A stretch of DNA of 64,000 nucleotides from Pipra filicauda. Its lineage: Eukaryota; Chordata; Aves; Passeriformes; Pipridae. How positions within the stretch are numbered: position 1 is the first letter of the stretch; each line of letters starts with the position of its first letter. A program made the position numbers and the translations under genes. Shown piece after piece: positions 50,077 through 62,136 of the stretch. The notes beneath the pieces were generated by a model. The model had not been told where the DNA came from. It saw nothing but the letters and a program-made list of their open reading frames with translations, and made no database searches. The DNA lies in NCBI RefSeq assembly GCF_003945595.2, contig NW_024103874.1, positions 2,862,001 through 2,926,000 of the forward strand. Reading direction: 5' to 3'.

Positions 50077-50086
50077 GGCGCGAAAA
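50077..50086 (-). promoter_or_regulatory. E2F-type consensus TTTCGCGC
   Basis: The minus strand reads TTTTCGCGCC, which contains the canonical E2F word TTTCGCGC. Two CpG dinucleotides surviving inside a CpG-poor, AT-rich stretch is unusual. No promoter or CpG island surrounds it, so any role would be as a distal element. Confidence 0.25.
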
Positions 50087-51489
50087 TCATGTTGTGATGA
50101 AAATGAAATATGTTATTTGACTTTTTGATTCACATATACAGCACAAATGTCATTAGAAGGAAATGATATTCCAGATTTGCTGATACTCTACAGCTCTTCT
50201 AAATAACCTGACAGTCATTTGGAAATCTAAAGTTTAGCATGTTCTTGAGACTAACAATTCACTGGGCCAGCTTCCCTTGCAGGGTGAAGCTGGAAAGGAA
50301 CACTGGAGTCTGTTCCTGGTCTTGTCTCATTCCTGTTAAATCTCAAAGCACCCTGGGAGAATATTCATTTTCTCCCTGTGCACAGGTCTAACAGAGTTGG
50401 GTTTTTACAGGGTATATTCTGCATTTCTCCTGTCTGACAACTGTGGAGTTAAACTGGAAATCTCCAGGTATCTTGTGAGAAAGTTATAAAGTTTTTTTTC
50501 CCTTCAGTCCTGAGTTCTAGTGCTGGTCTCTTCGTCTTCAGGCATTCTGATTTACAATTAATAATTCTTCAGTCATTAAGTTGGAAAGGAGAGAATAAAG
50601 AAAAAGTAATTAAAAAAATCTCTGTAGAAGAATAAAATTAAGTGACAGAGTGACGTTAAGTGAGTGGGAGGCAGAGATACTGAGCTACTGCAAAGTAATA
50701 TATCCTGAGCCACTGACTGCTCTCTCCTCCTGCTCCACAGGTAATAGACAGTTCATCTTCACACAGCAAGTCCATTTTCCTTCTGCAATGAACAATTCAG
50801 TTTGTTTATAACGATTTCTCCAGCCAAATTTTCTATCCTTTTATAAAGTGACTCCAAACTCACTGGTTTCAGTCTTGTGTTCATAGTCAAAAAACCACAA
50901 AAGGCAGCACCAATGGCAGAAGACCTCCTGACAGCTTCAGAATATGTCTAAATATATATTTTCTATAGAAAATCCACCTTCAAATTTGAGCTACACATCT
51001 TTAGCATGGCTATCTGATATATCTAATATGCTGCTGACAAGCTTCTGTTAAAGTGGACCCAAAATGATAAATTCTTTAGGCTTTGCCAAAAAGGGTGGGT
51101 AGAATAGAAAGTACTTCAGGAAAAAAAAGAGACAAGAGAGCCTAGGACTGCAAATACATTCTTTCTCATTGTTAACTGTCTTTTCCCCTCAAAGATAAGT
51201 TCAAAAAGAAATGTATATTAGAAGAGTAACAGATAAATTATTAAAATGGGTATCTTTGAAAGAAGGGAACTTCTAACCTTAAGAGCTTCAGGATCACTTA
51301 GAATGGCTTGAGGAGCTTAGAACAATGACATCAGTTTAATTATAAATACAAAAAGGAAGCCCTTGACTTACAGAGATACTTACAAAGGTACCCTTTGAGT
51401 AACTAAATGCGTGGGAGTGTAATATTTATTTAAGAGACAGGACAGGGATCAGATAGCAAGAGAAGTAAGTAATATCCAAAGACCTAACA

Positions 51490-52160
51490 GGATGTGGTAT
51501 CCTAATCAACCACAGAATTCTTGGTTCGTTCTTAAAACACTAGAAATCATTTCCTCAGGCCGGCTTAGACACTGTCTGCAGTTCAGCAGAGTGCTGAGGG
51601 AGGCACAGCGAAGCCTGAGGGCATCCTTGACTTCACAGTGTTTGGGAGAGCAGCTTCAGGAGGAGGAGGTGCTGCAGACAGAAACAACAGCAGGCACAAA
51701 GCACAGCACACACATGCCATGAACATTCCAGAGGGGGGAATTCCTGCCCTTACAGCAGAAACGAGTCCTCCTATCCAAACCAATCTTTCCTTGGCACTTC
51801 TGCCCCATTAGAGCTGGCACATCACCCTGAGCAGGAGCAATGCCATGGCAGCAGATGGGAAGGGCCCAGCCTTTGTCTGAGCATCGAGTGTGTTTGGTGG
51901 AGACACATCCCCAGCCAGCCCCGCCAAACTCAGCCAGAACCTCCCCGTGGGGGGGAAACAGCCTCCAGCCCAGAGCACTGCAGCCCAGGGCAGCTCCAGG
52001 GGCTCAGCTAAGGCATGCAGAGGCTTCACTCCAGTGCCTCCCTCTGTAAAAACCTTTCTTCAAATAAGCACAGAACTGCACAGAGGAGACAGAAAAAGGA
52101 ATTTTCTTGTTCTTGGAAAAAGCAGCAAGAATTTCAATGGGATAGAAACCTTAATCCCTG
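51490..52160. other. GC-richer stretch, no gene recognised
   Basis: From about 51490 to 52060 the sequence is clearly richer in G+C than its neighbours. Overlapping short frames are open on both strands (up to 120 codons, plus 51890-52252). None matches a known family and CpG remains sparse, so it is neither an island nor a recognisable exon. It may be a decayed repeat or simply a composition fluctuation. Confidence 0.45.
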
Positions 52161-52170
52161 CCCCCCCCCC
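52161..52170. repeat. C10 homopolymer
   Basis: Ten C residues in a row, read directly. Such runs often vary in length and are a common source of sequencing error. Confidence 0.9.
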
Positions 52171-55100
52171 AACTATTCCTTCGTCTCTACCCCCGCTCAA
52201 AAAACCCACCAAAACACAAAACCAAACCAAACAAGCAAGTAAATTTAGATAACTGGACATATAGATGGGACAAAACTCTCTAGAGTGATGGAATAAGGGA
52301 ACCAAGGGGCACGAAAGAGCAAAAATAAAAAGGATTTAAAAGTCTGTGCTACAAGAGCCGTACAAAGTTAGATTCAACTCAGTCTTACTGGTGGACAAGA
52401 AATCCACCTCGATGGTTTCAGCTCACTATGACTGCACTCAGTGGTCAAAACCTGCTGCAGCAAAGCAGTAAATTGGAGCCAAAAGTTTAATTTAAAATTC
52501 CACGTTGATCCAGCTTTAAAAGACCACGTTTTGTCCATGAGGACACAGATTATACCCAAGTCCATGCACCTATTCCCCTTCCCATCCCTTGAGTTCTCTT
52601 CAGCAGCCTGAGTCAAAAATATAACAGCAGCTCCCACTGACATCCCCAGAGGAGCTTCCAGCTGGTTTGAAACGCCCCTGTGGGATGCACACACGCTTTT
52701 GGGCAGCTGCTCTTTGTGTCTGGGAAGGAAAGTGTTAAATCTGAAATTCTCTTGACATAAAAGGGATATTGAGATGAAAGAATAATCAATCTTTCATAAA
52801 TAATATACATGGGTGGATACATTATATATTCAAAGCTACAGTCAAATGGTTGGGGAGAATGATAATTTATTCTGTTGAATTTCTTCAGAATGAATCCTGG
52901 AGCAGATCAAACAAAAAAGTTATAAAATAGGAATTACAGGTAATGAAGGGCTCCTTGTTGCACAGGAGATCTTCTAGCTCTTATACATAATTAAAATATA
53001 TGAGGTCAGGGATAAGCTTTAAGGTGATTATGTCAGGAATCATTTTGTTATTCTTTTATTAAACAATACTAGACCTATATTTATTTTACCAATACACATA
53101 TATACAATATGAAATGACTGGGATTGAAATGCATATTTTAAATTAACGTGTTTTGATTAAACACAGAAGTAGCAGAGAACTTTAATATTTGTACCTTGTG
53201 TCCGCAGCAGGCTTGTTCAAGACATCTAAATTATTTGCCTTATTGCAATTTTATTACAGGAAGCAGCATTTCCAGGAGTAATTTTTGGGGGAATGACAGA
53301 TACCACCAACTTTCAGGGTTTTTTTGGGAAGTTTTTAGCCACTGTCCCTGAGAATGGGGCTAAGCAATGGCTGCTTGGCTGAATAACACTCACTGCACTT
53401 AAAATATCTACTTTGAGTAACTTTTGTAGTGGATACTTTTATTATCTGAATATCTGTTTATAATATTTGATGCAGGATGTGGTACATACCTATACCACAA
53501 GCACTACATAGACCAACACACATATATTTACATATGACATTAGATATAATATGCAGCTGGAGCTACAGGCATTCACAGGCTGGTGAATACATTCATTTTA
53601 CTTGGCCAAAACGAAACCAGGAGCTCATATTTATTTTTACAACCCCTGTTCATCCCCTTTGGTTGTAACTAATAAATGGCTCAGAAGTTTTGGACCTGAC
53701 AGAGATGGGTAACTGGACAGTCACCACTAACAGTACAAACCTAATTTCCTTGGGAGCACAGAAGGAAAAGACGAAAAAACAGAAGGTAACATCGGAGGAA
53801 ACTTATTAAAAATCCATTTTTGTCGTCAAGCTGGTGGAAACAAAATGTCTTAAAAAGCCAGGATTTCTGAAAGCCAGCAGTGGGAAAGAGGCTGGGAAGG
53901 CTGGATGGTGGGAGGTGGACAAAGGGGAAAAGCAGGGATCCCCATGCTGAGGCTGTGCAGGAGTGGCAGAGCCTGACAGTGCTCAGCTCGTGGCAGGTGT
54001 TCAGTGGCTTTGGAGAGAACTGAGCTCACATGATTTGTCCCATTCAATTTTGAAGAGAAAACAAAAGGAAGAAAAAAAGTTTCTAATGTGCCTCCTCTTA
54101 TGCTTTCAACCTAGATTAGAGTGTCTTCAAAGACTGGTGCACACTCAGCTTCCCAAATAGTTTTAAAGGAAATATATAAACGGAATATTTAGGATTTTTA
54201 TGCTTCTCTGTGACAGACTGTCAGAAAATTAAAGTAGCAAATTCAAGAAGGGTTTAGTCTTTGTTTTCTGGTTCTTTTTTTCTTGGCATTCACTCAGAAA
54301 AGCATAAAAAATTCTCTTTGTACTGGCCACATAAGGGTTTTTTTCTGGGGGAGGAAAAAAACCCCAACAGCCCGGGAGATAAGGAGCTCTTGGATCCTTT
54401 TCCAGCGTGAAAAAACAAATTGATTTGCGAAAGGGAATCTGTGAGACAGTAACCACCTTTTCCAGGTTTAATTGAATTAAAGTGAATTTAATTTCATATA
54501 CAAATATTGTATTTTTCTATGCAGATTAGGGGAAGGACCTGTCTGCATTTCAGACCTGGGTCACGTTCTTTGGACTCAGCTGTTTCTGGGGGAACAAAGA
54601 GAAGGAAAAGGAACACAGGTGGCTGCTCCTTTGGAGGCCTTTGAATTATTCCTGAAGTTTTGGGTGCTTCTGGGGTTCTGATAGGAAAGTACTGACTGTC
54701 AGCATCCCTTCAGAGAAACAACCCAGGGGCAGAGCAATGGATGAGTAAAAGCTAATGAAAGTGGGAGGAATGTAAATGAAAAATAAACGTTCCCATTTAT
54801 TCATAACTACAACAGTGTTATGGAGAACAGATTCTACAGGATTTAACTGACTTTTAATATAAAATTTACAAGAAAATTGCAAGTTTTGGGTGGTGTGTTC
54901 AAACATCTGACGGATTTCTATTTTCCCTTGTTTTTTTCAATACAGACAAAACCTTGTAGATGATCTAATTAAAATGTGGAAATTAATTTACTGTTCACAG
55001 GAAAAAGTTTCATTTACTCCACAGCTGAAAGTTAACAAAAAAGGTTATAAGAAAATTCTTGCTTGAAGTAGAGCTTGTTATATATCACATTTTAATTCTG

Positions 55101-56815
55101 ATAAACCACATTCATATGACAAGTTCCATTTTTATATGCTCCCCTGTACCCTATGTAAGAGGCCAGTTTTAGTATATAATATTTTGCCTAAGAGTAAATA
55201 AAAAATTATTCCAAAATATTTTCTAGTACTTCTGTTTTGATTACATTTGTGGATCCACATTCCAACCCTTTGGAGTACAAGAATTAAAAGTGATCTCCAG
55301 GTTTCTTTTGCGTGGCTGTATTTAAGAGCTATGGCTGAATGACACTATAGTTTCTTAATATTACTTTTGTTATTAAGAAGATAATCCAATTGGGGTGATA
55401 TGAAAGTTTATTAGCAATTCTGGGTCTGGCTCTAGCACTTTTTTTGACCTAATTAGTGTGACCACTTACACTATAACAAAGTATTTTATGGATCAAGTTA
55501 AGAACTGAATAGAAGATTGCATATTCCACGAGGTAAATAGTCACAATAATGTTCCCATTCAAAGAAAGAGGGACAGCACAACCTCCCTTGTCCTGGTTTG
55601 GTTATTCCCACGTGTGCACACACAGCCTGTGGAACATCAGAGTTCCAGGGAACCCACAGCACAAACCCCAAATGCCACAGTGTCAGATCAGCAGCAATAC
55701 AGAAAGAGGAGAACAACCACAGAAAGTAGATTCTTGACATACACTTTGAGTAGAAATGTTTCAAAGGATTTTCACGAGCTGCTCTTTAAAGGTCACGTTC
55801 CAGTGCTGCTGTTTATCCCCTCATCAGTTAATCAGCTGCTGCTCCTTTTTGTAAGGTCGCCAAATCCCAGTAATTGAGTTTGAGATTTGAATTTTTTTTG
55901 AATGTTCTTAGCCCAAACCAGGTTATGAGTGTTTCTTTTTCAGATCACATGTTACTAAAAATTAGAAGCAGTTCCTGTGTTTACAGAATTCCACTTCTCT
56001 GGGCTCTCCTCCTGATAACTTATAAGCACGTCTGTAATTCACATATTTGGGTAAAATTGTGCTTGATTCAAGACGTTCAAACCCTCACTATTAGGAACAA
56101 ACGCACCAAGAACTTGCACAGATTGCTGGGAGACAATCCCTAAATGCCTCTGTGGCTCTCAAAACAAAGGGTCCATCTCAGAATGAAAAGAAATAGATAC
56201 TGATAAAAGTGAGACTTGTGTTTGGTGCTTTGCAGGGATGTTGGTGGAAAGGATCAAGGTCCCCAAACCCAGCAGACTTGAAATCCTTCTCATTCTTGTA
56301 AAATTATGGCCCCTCTAAGTCACTAAAATGTCTGTGTTTGTGGCTTCTTTCTGAACCAAACCTCACTGCTCCTAAATTACAAGCTAGAGAGGAAAACCCA
56401 CCAGAACCTGCAGCCCCTGATCCAACACCAGGAAAACATTCCCAGTCCTGCCTCTGCCAACCCCTCCAAGAGCTCAGAGCCCTCCCTGGGATGGGCCAAA
56501 CTCAGCAGGGGGGAGGCAAAGCACAGGGAAGGGATTTACTGCGAGTTCTGCACATGAGTTTTCTCCATCCCTCTCCATCCCATGTTCTGGCAAGGCAGTG
56601 ATTTTCCAAGCAGGATGCATCTGCCACAGGAATACTTTCCCTGGGAGCTCTGTAAGGGAAGTTCACAGGATTAAAGCAGCTCTTCCATCACTGCTCACAC
56701 AGAGCAACAATTCTGATCCTTTTCCTTTTTTTTACCAGATCTCTGGAAACGCAGAGGAATACCACTCCATACAGAAATTCATAGCCTGGTAGGTTAAAAT
56801 AGCATTTAGAGAACT
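52171..56815. other. Unique non-coding DNA, no gene recognised
   Basis: AT-rich unique sequence with open frames of 106 codons or fewer, none recognised. No mobile element, RNA gene or convincing exon is visible. The part at 55540-55770 is open on both strands (88 codons minus, 87 and 62 codons plus) without family resemblance. Confidence 0.6.
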
Positions 56816-56843
56816 AAAAAAAAAACAAAAAAACAAACCAACA
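56816..56843. repeat. A-rich simple repeat with C interruptions
   Basis: A10 followed by CAAAAAAACAAACCAACAA forms a 28-base A-rich tract. It could be a degenerate retrosequence tail, but no body is recognisable. Confidence 0.85.
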
Positions 56844-59800
56844 AGGGGAATGAAAGGTAAGTTTGTCCATCATTTGCCATGAATCCATTTAGGTTTGAAA
56901 AGTCAAAAAATCTCCTCCTGCTGCACTGATTTTTCCTACACAACACTCCCTTTTTATTTGGACATGTTCTGTCTTTCAGACTAATGACTACTGGCACCAA
57001 ACCCCTCTAGTTTTAGTTTCTGAATTTACCACTCTTCTTTTACATTTTATTTCTGACTTTTTCTCACTTTGATATTCCTCCTTGACTTCGATTAAATTCT
57101 AGCTTGCTAGAGATTTTTGTGAGAATTTTTCCACATCCTCTTTCAGAACAGACTCCAGAGGTGGGAAAAGATATTTTAGACTACTTTTCCTTTCCTCTCA
57201 CTGACTGGTTCCATTCTTCTGTCCTCTGAATTTTTATGAATGATGCTCATTCAGGGTCCAATCCAGTTACAAACTCATTTGAGTGCTGGATTCCAAGAGA
57301 ACAAAATTCCAGCATGGCACAGTGATAGAGCCATTTATTTGTTTTATTTATTGCTTCATTTGTTCTGTTTATTTTATTTATTACTTTATTTGTGACTACC
57401 ATGGTGTTATTCCCAACTTATTCTGAATTTGCATCACAAGAAGACCATCAGATCCCACAAGCTCAAAACTCAACTGAAAAAACCCCATCAGTTTATTTTG
57501 TTGCTAAACAGCAAGGACCTATTTTCAGGTCATATCTTATAAATTCTGGGACTTCCTCAGCTCTGTTGCTACTTTCCTCCAGTGATTTCTCCCACATCTC
57601 CACATTTATCAGGTTGTTGTTTCTCCTCACCAACTGTCAGGTAAAACTACAGCACTTAAAAGGAAGTGTAGCATTGAAAGGTTTCCTTCATGCCTTTTTT
57701 TTTCCCCTCTAGACTCACTTGCAAAGGCAATAAAATGATCCCAGAATGTTACAAGATCTCAAACACCAAACTGACAAATGCTTCCAAGGAATGCTTGGCT
57801 GTAGGTGTTACCCAAGAGGAACATAAAGATGATGTTGCATCAGTGACAGGGATAAAAACGATTTTAATTAAAGAAATACATCTCTGAAGAAAATTGATTC
57901 CAGGCAGAAACTCTTGCAGGAATGAAGAGGGATATTAAAAAGTAGGGATTGATGAGGTATTTTTGAATTCTTAGAACATTTTTTCAGTGCTGAATTTATG
58001 CATCTGTGGGAAAGCTTTTAAAAATCCTCAGTTCCTCAGCGATGTCTTTCCCAGGTCTCGGTTCATCCTGTCCCTGGGCTCAGGAGCAAAGGAGCCACAG
58101 GGATCAGCTGGTTTGATCCTCTGAACCAGCAGAGGAAAGGCCTCTGCTCTGCAAGGGGAGGGCTCAGACATTTATGGAATGAGGCAATCCAAGAAATCTG
58201 CTGCCTATGTGCAAAATAGCTGAGAAAGGCTTTGCTACTCATTAAATGAAAATACTCATTTTCAGAATAGTATTTTCCTGCTAATATTCAACAATTATTT
58301 GGAGGAATCAATACAGTTTTTTGTAATAGAATGATAATGCAATGAGCCTTCATGATGTAACATATAACCATTTATTCAGAATTATAAATGAAAAGATAGT
58401 TTCCCTCAGAGTTCCATTGTCTACAGTTTCTGAAGTTGGATACAAGCTTAGTTTTTCCATTTTCTATCCCTTGTTTTTAGGGGAAATGCTTATAATCAAT
58501 ATTTCATGCTCCAGGGTTTGAAGCCAGGAAATATTGACTGGCACGGAGTTTACAGAGGGATCTTTTTCCATATTTGTGCTGATTTCCTGATTTTGAAAAG
58601 TTCCCAAAGTTTCTGCTTCTGTAACTCCATCTTTATCTGCTCAAATCTCCCCATATTCTTTCAGCCAAAGTGACTGAAGTGTATTTCACAAGCAGAGAGG
58701 TAAGAATGTTTTTAATGATAGAATATTCTTTTCCTTTGAGATGCTTTCCTAATTAACATGATTATTCAGCATTTTTATTCAATATATTTATCAGAATAAA
58801 TAAATCATTTTAAGCATCAACACTCCAACAAGCTAAGAACCACCCAAATATATGGTAGAGTTATTGCCTTCCTTAAATACTCTTTATATTTACAATTAAG
58901 ATGCAAAATGGCTCAAAGAATAGCAGAAATCTGAAGTTTTCTGTGGATACCAGGTCTGATTTCCCCATGTTTTTAGAACATGAGACCATGAGTGAATGTA
59001 AGAGGCATCTCCAAGTCCTGGTGAAAGTCCCTGTATCCTGTGTATTCAAAGCCTGTCTTTTGACACATTTAAATATCCTGTCAACAGACACCACTCATTT
59101 CATTTGAACTCAATGAACATTTATCTTACCCAAACAGCCCTTGGGAATTTTAGACCAGTCCAGACTAAGTCCAATATGTATCTTTAATAGATCAGTTGCC
59201 AGCACTGCTGTAGCTTTGGGGCTTGTTACATTAATGACCATAGATATACTAGACTTGGCCATTTTTCCTTCTGTGGCTCCAACCTAAAGGTTTTATAGTG
59301 TTTTTTCACCTCCTTAAATTCAAAGTATTGAACAGAGCTTGAGAGTTCTGAGCTCCAATCCACTGCCCTTTATAAACTCTTTACTACCACTCACTTTGTT
59401 TTACATTTTATTAAGTTTCCCTCAGCATAATTTATATACATATGTGCTCACTTAGGTACATAAAACACTGTTTAAAAGTAGCATTTGCAGAATTTTATGG
59501 CAATTCATAGCAGGCTAATGAATTCAGCCATCTTCGGGCGGGAAGCAGTGCCAGCCACAAAGTTTTTATGTGAATATCTTTGCTGCTTCAAGATAACTAG
59601 AAGGCATTTTTTAGTTAAATGATTCTGTGGTGCTCTCATTGATGATGTATAACTCCATTTACAGTTGTAATCTGGGTAACAAAATGAATAATCCATCATT
59701 GTACTATGAATAGTAAATTAACCCAGATAAAAGTGTTGAACATCCAATCAGAATCATTAAGTAAGTAGAAGACTAAGATTGGTGGGGACACATTGGAAGC

Positions 59801-60335
59801 AATTATAACTAATGAATACATTAACTCCAGGCTTGAGAACAGCACAGCTGATATTTTAGCCCATCAAAATAAAATTAGATTGGGGGCGAGCAGATACAAT
59901 ATGGAACAGTCTCTGAAAATAAACAATTATCCAGGAATGTAATTATTTTGAGGAGGAAGGTTCCGAGCAGTGATGTATTTTACATCACAGCAGACCCAGT
60001 GCATTCACTGAAGGTGCTGCTGTGGAAATAACAGAATAAGGACGTGCTGAAGAATGTGCTGCAGCAGGAAAACACGGGAGCATCACAAGGGTGGGGGCGA
60101 AGGAAAGACAAAATAAGTTCCAGATGATTTTCCACACGACCCCCCAGTGGTTAATCAGCTGCTGTGGAGGTCATGGATTGTGCATGAGGCTGATTCCATC
60201 AGCTAACATGCATGGAATGGCACAGAGCACACTGACTGTAAAGATTGAAATGCTTTTGCTCATACACCTAATACATTGTGAAAGAAGATCACTGAGCCTA
60301 TACCAGAAAAGGAAGATAATCCTCTCCTGCTCTCA
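56844..60335. other. Unique non-coding DNA with a TTTAT-rich patch
   Basis: At 57331-57391 variants of TTTATTTGTTTTATTTATT recur, giving a low-complexity T/A patch that resembles AU-rich elements if transcribed. Open frames are 106 codons or fewer and unrecognised. No mobile element is visible before the CR1 tail at 60336. Confidence 0.6.
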
Positions 60336-60430
60336 GGCACAGGGTGCGACTCCTGGGGATGCTCCTGTGCAGGGCTAAGGGTTGGACTTGATGATCCTTG
60401 TGAGTCCCTTCCAACTCAGCATATTCTCTG
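60336..60430 (+). mobile_element. CR1 LINE, very short 3' tail fragment
   Basis: About 95 bases match the end of the CR1 copy at 24606-24700: GGCACAGGGTGCGACTCC, GATGCTCCTGTGCAGGGC, GTTGGACTTGATGATCC and GTGAGTCCCTTCCAACTCAG occur in the same order and spacing. The copies differ at roughly one base in ten and share the same diagnostic words, so they belong to the same or a close subfamily. The tail here ends in a single degraded octamer (ATTCTCTG). No target-site duplication is visible. It is severely 5'-truncated and non-coding. Confidence 0.93.
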
Positions 60431-61419
60431 AAACCTTTCACATGCCCATTAGCACTTTGTTGTCCTCAAAGAGTGCTTCTGATTGCACCAACATCTACCT
60501 ATTTCCCAAGCCTCCTACTACAAGCCAAAGTCCACCAGTGTGGACCTTCTATTCCAAGTAAAATCACCTCTGAGTTTGCACATGTAGCTCCCCTACTCAT
60601 TCCAGCAAGTTGCACACCACAGTGGATAATCCTTTTTGCATCCACAATACCAAATATTCATGGACAACCTTAAGAAAGCTCCAAATCTGACCCAACTGTT
60701 GTGGCACAATTCCCTGGCAGACCCCTCTCCAGCTGCCTGCCCTCCCCAGGCTGGGTAAGGTTGAACCAGTTTCCCAATCAGTGCATTAAATCATCCCTCC
60801 ATCCAGTTCCTTGGCACTTCCACACAGATGCAGGCAACAGTTGGTTTACATAAAACCCCACTGGACTAGATTTTACAGGTAATTCTATAATAATAATATT
60901 TTTACCCAGGATTTAAGAAATGAGATAGTGTTTACTTGTGTTTTGTTCTAGACACCATAAGACACCTCAAAGATGGAACAAACTCAGGGCAAGAATTAAA
61001 GCAGAAGCTTCCACTGGAGGAGGCACAGACTTTATATTCCTACTTACAGCAACTTGGCTATGAATTCATTTAGCTCTATTTTTAAGTAGTTTACAGTTGT
61101 GGCAGGTGCTGAAAATTAGACTTCAAGGCATTAAGCTTTCAGTGAATCCTGGAGCCATGTCATGTTCATCACAAAATTGCACATCCAGCAGTAGGAAAGC
61201 TGGAAGTGCTGTCAGGGCCCAGTTGAGCCCGTTTGGACTGGAGTCAGGGATGCTGTGCTGTGTGTTGGGAGCTCCTCCAGAAATAAAAAAACCCTCACCC
61301 ACAATCAAACAGCAGATTTTTGGAAGTGTTAGATTTTGGCAGCCCTCAGACACGAAACTACTCATGCAAGGAGATGTAAAACTCCAGCTCATATGCATTC
61401 CCTAAATAAAGTGGGAATA
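60431..61419. other. Unique non-coding DNA, no gene recognised
   Basis: Short frames are open on both strands at 61097-61405 (102 codons plus, 91 codons minus) with no family match. No repeat or RNA gene is visible. Confidence 0.6.
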
Positions 61420-61990
61420 ATGCCAGCAGTGTTTGTCATCTGATGCCTTCCATCTCATTATGAGCGGCAGAAACAATTAACTCTTTAGTTGCAAAATGCT
61501 ACACAATACAGCAGTATTGCTTCTTTTCAAGGCTTATTTTTCCTGAATTCCAGCTGAGCTTTACATAAGAGCCAAGCTGGAATTACCTTAATTAAGCATA
61601 GCAGTGAAAGATTGATTTTACTGAGCTGGAACAACTTGACAACGTCTTTCTTGTAACTGGTTACCTGTCAGTATTTAATGGGCTGGTAATTACTCATTTT
61701 ATCTTAAGGCAAACAGTACTAATAAAGTTTTAAAAACATTGCACTTGCAGAGCTATTATTTTTGTTGTGGGCCTAATACACAGGTAATTATGTCATAAAA
61801 CTGGAGAAAACCCTCAGCTTGATACATTAGCTTATTCTGCCTTTGACAATATGATTAAAATTGCTTCGAATCCTTCTCCCCCAACAATTTACTCGGAAGC
61901 AAAAGTGCTGAGTATTGCTATTTATAATCTAAGGTTCGAGCAGAAATGAACAGTTTATAATATGCAAGGTGGTAGAAATGTCTAGAATGA
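61420..61990. promoter_or_regulatory. Candidate conserved non-coding element cluster
   Basis: This stretch has the look of vertebrate developmental non-coding elements. It is AT-rich but not simple, has no open frame of note, and is dense in homeodomain-type cores: the palindrome CTTAATTAAG at 61587-61596, GGTAATTACTC near 61685 and GGTAATTATGTCAT near 61782. CpGs are preserved in TTCGAA, CTCGGA and TTCGAG contexts near 61866-61935. A 10-bp inverted repeat lies at 61546-61584. Conservation itself cannot be seen from one sequence, so this call is inference from texture. Confidence 0.3.
61546..61584. repeat. 10-bp inverted repeat, short hairpin
   Basis: AATTCCAGCT (61546-61555) and AGCTGGAATT (61575-61584) are perfect reverse complements separated by 19 bases, part of which can pair further (GAGCTT with AAGAGC, imperfectly). 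The hairpin is too short for a typical microRNA precursor. Confidence 0.7.
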
Positions 61991-62122
61991 GACAGAGGGG
62001 AAAAATCAATACTGATTTGACAGTGACTGTGATGTAGCGGGAGAGTTCCAGGCTTCAGACCTCCCTGAAGAAGCAGAGATCCAAATCCTTAGTGAATCTC
62101 CAAATCTCCTCACACTCGAATC

Positions 62123-62136
62123 TTTTTTTTTTTTTT
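62123..62136. repeat. T14 homopolymer
   Basis: Fourteen T residues in a row, read directly, followed 34 bases later by a C9 run. There is no recognisable retrosequence on the expected side. Confidence 0.9.

Larger units (their letters stand above)
47196..51489. other. Unique AT-rich non-coding DNA with isolated regulatory-like words
   Basis: No gene or mobile element is recognised. The stretch 49930-50240 is AT-rich and motif-dense, in the manner of a conserved non-coding element, and contains an E2F-type word. A left half-site of the REST/NRSF element lies at 48106-48116. Open frames are 107 codons or fewer and unrecognised. A-runs of 9-10 bases occur near 48899. Confidence 0.55.

Noticed and set aside
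61930..61940. GGTTCGAGC word resembling a tRNA B box
   Set aside because: No matching A box, acceptor stem or anticodon arm can be drawn around it.
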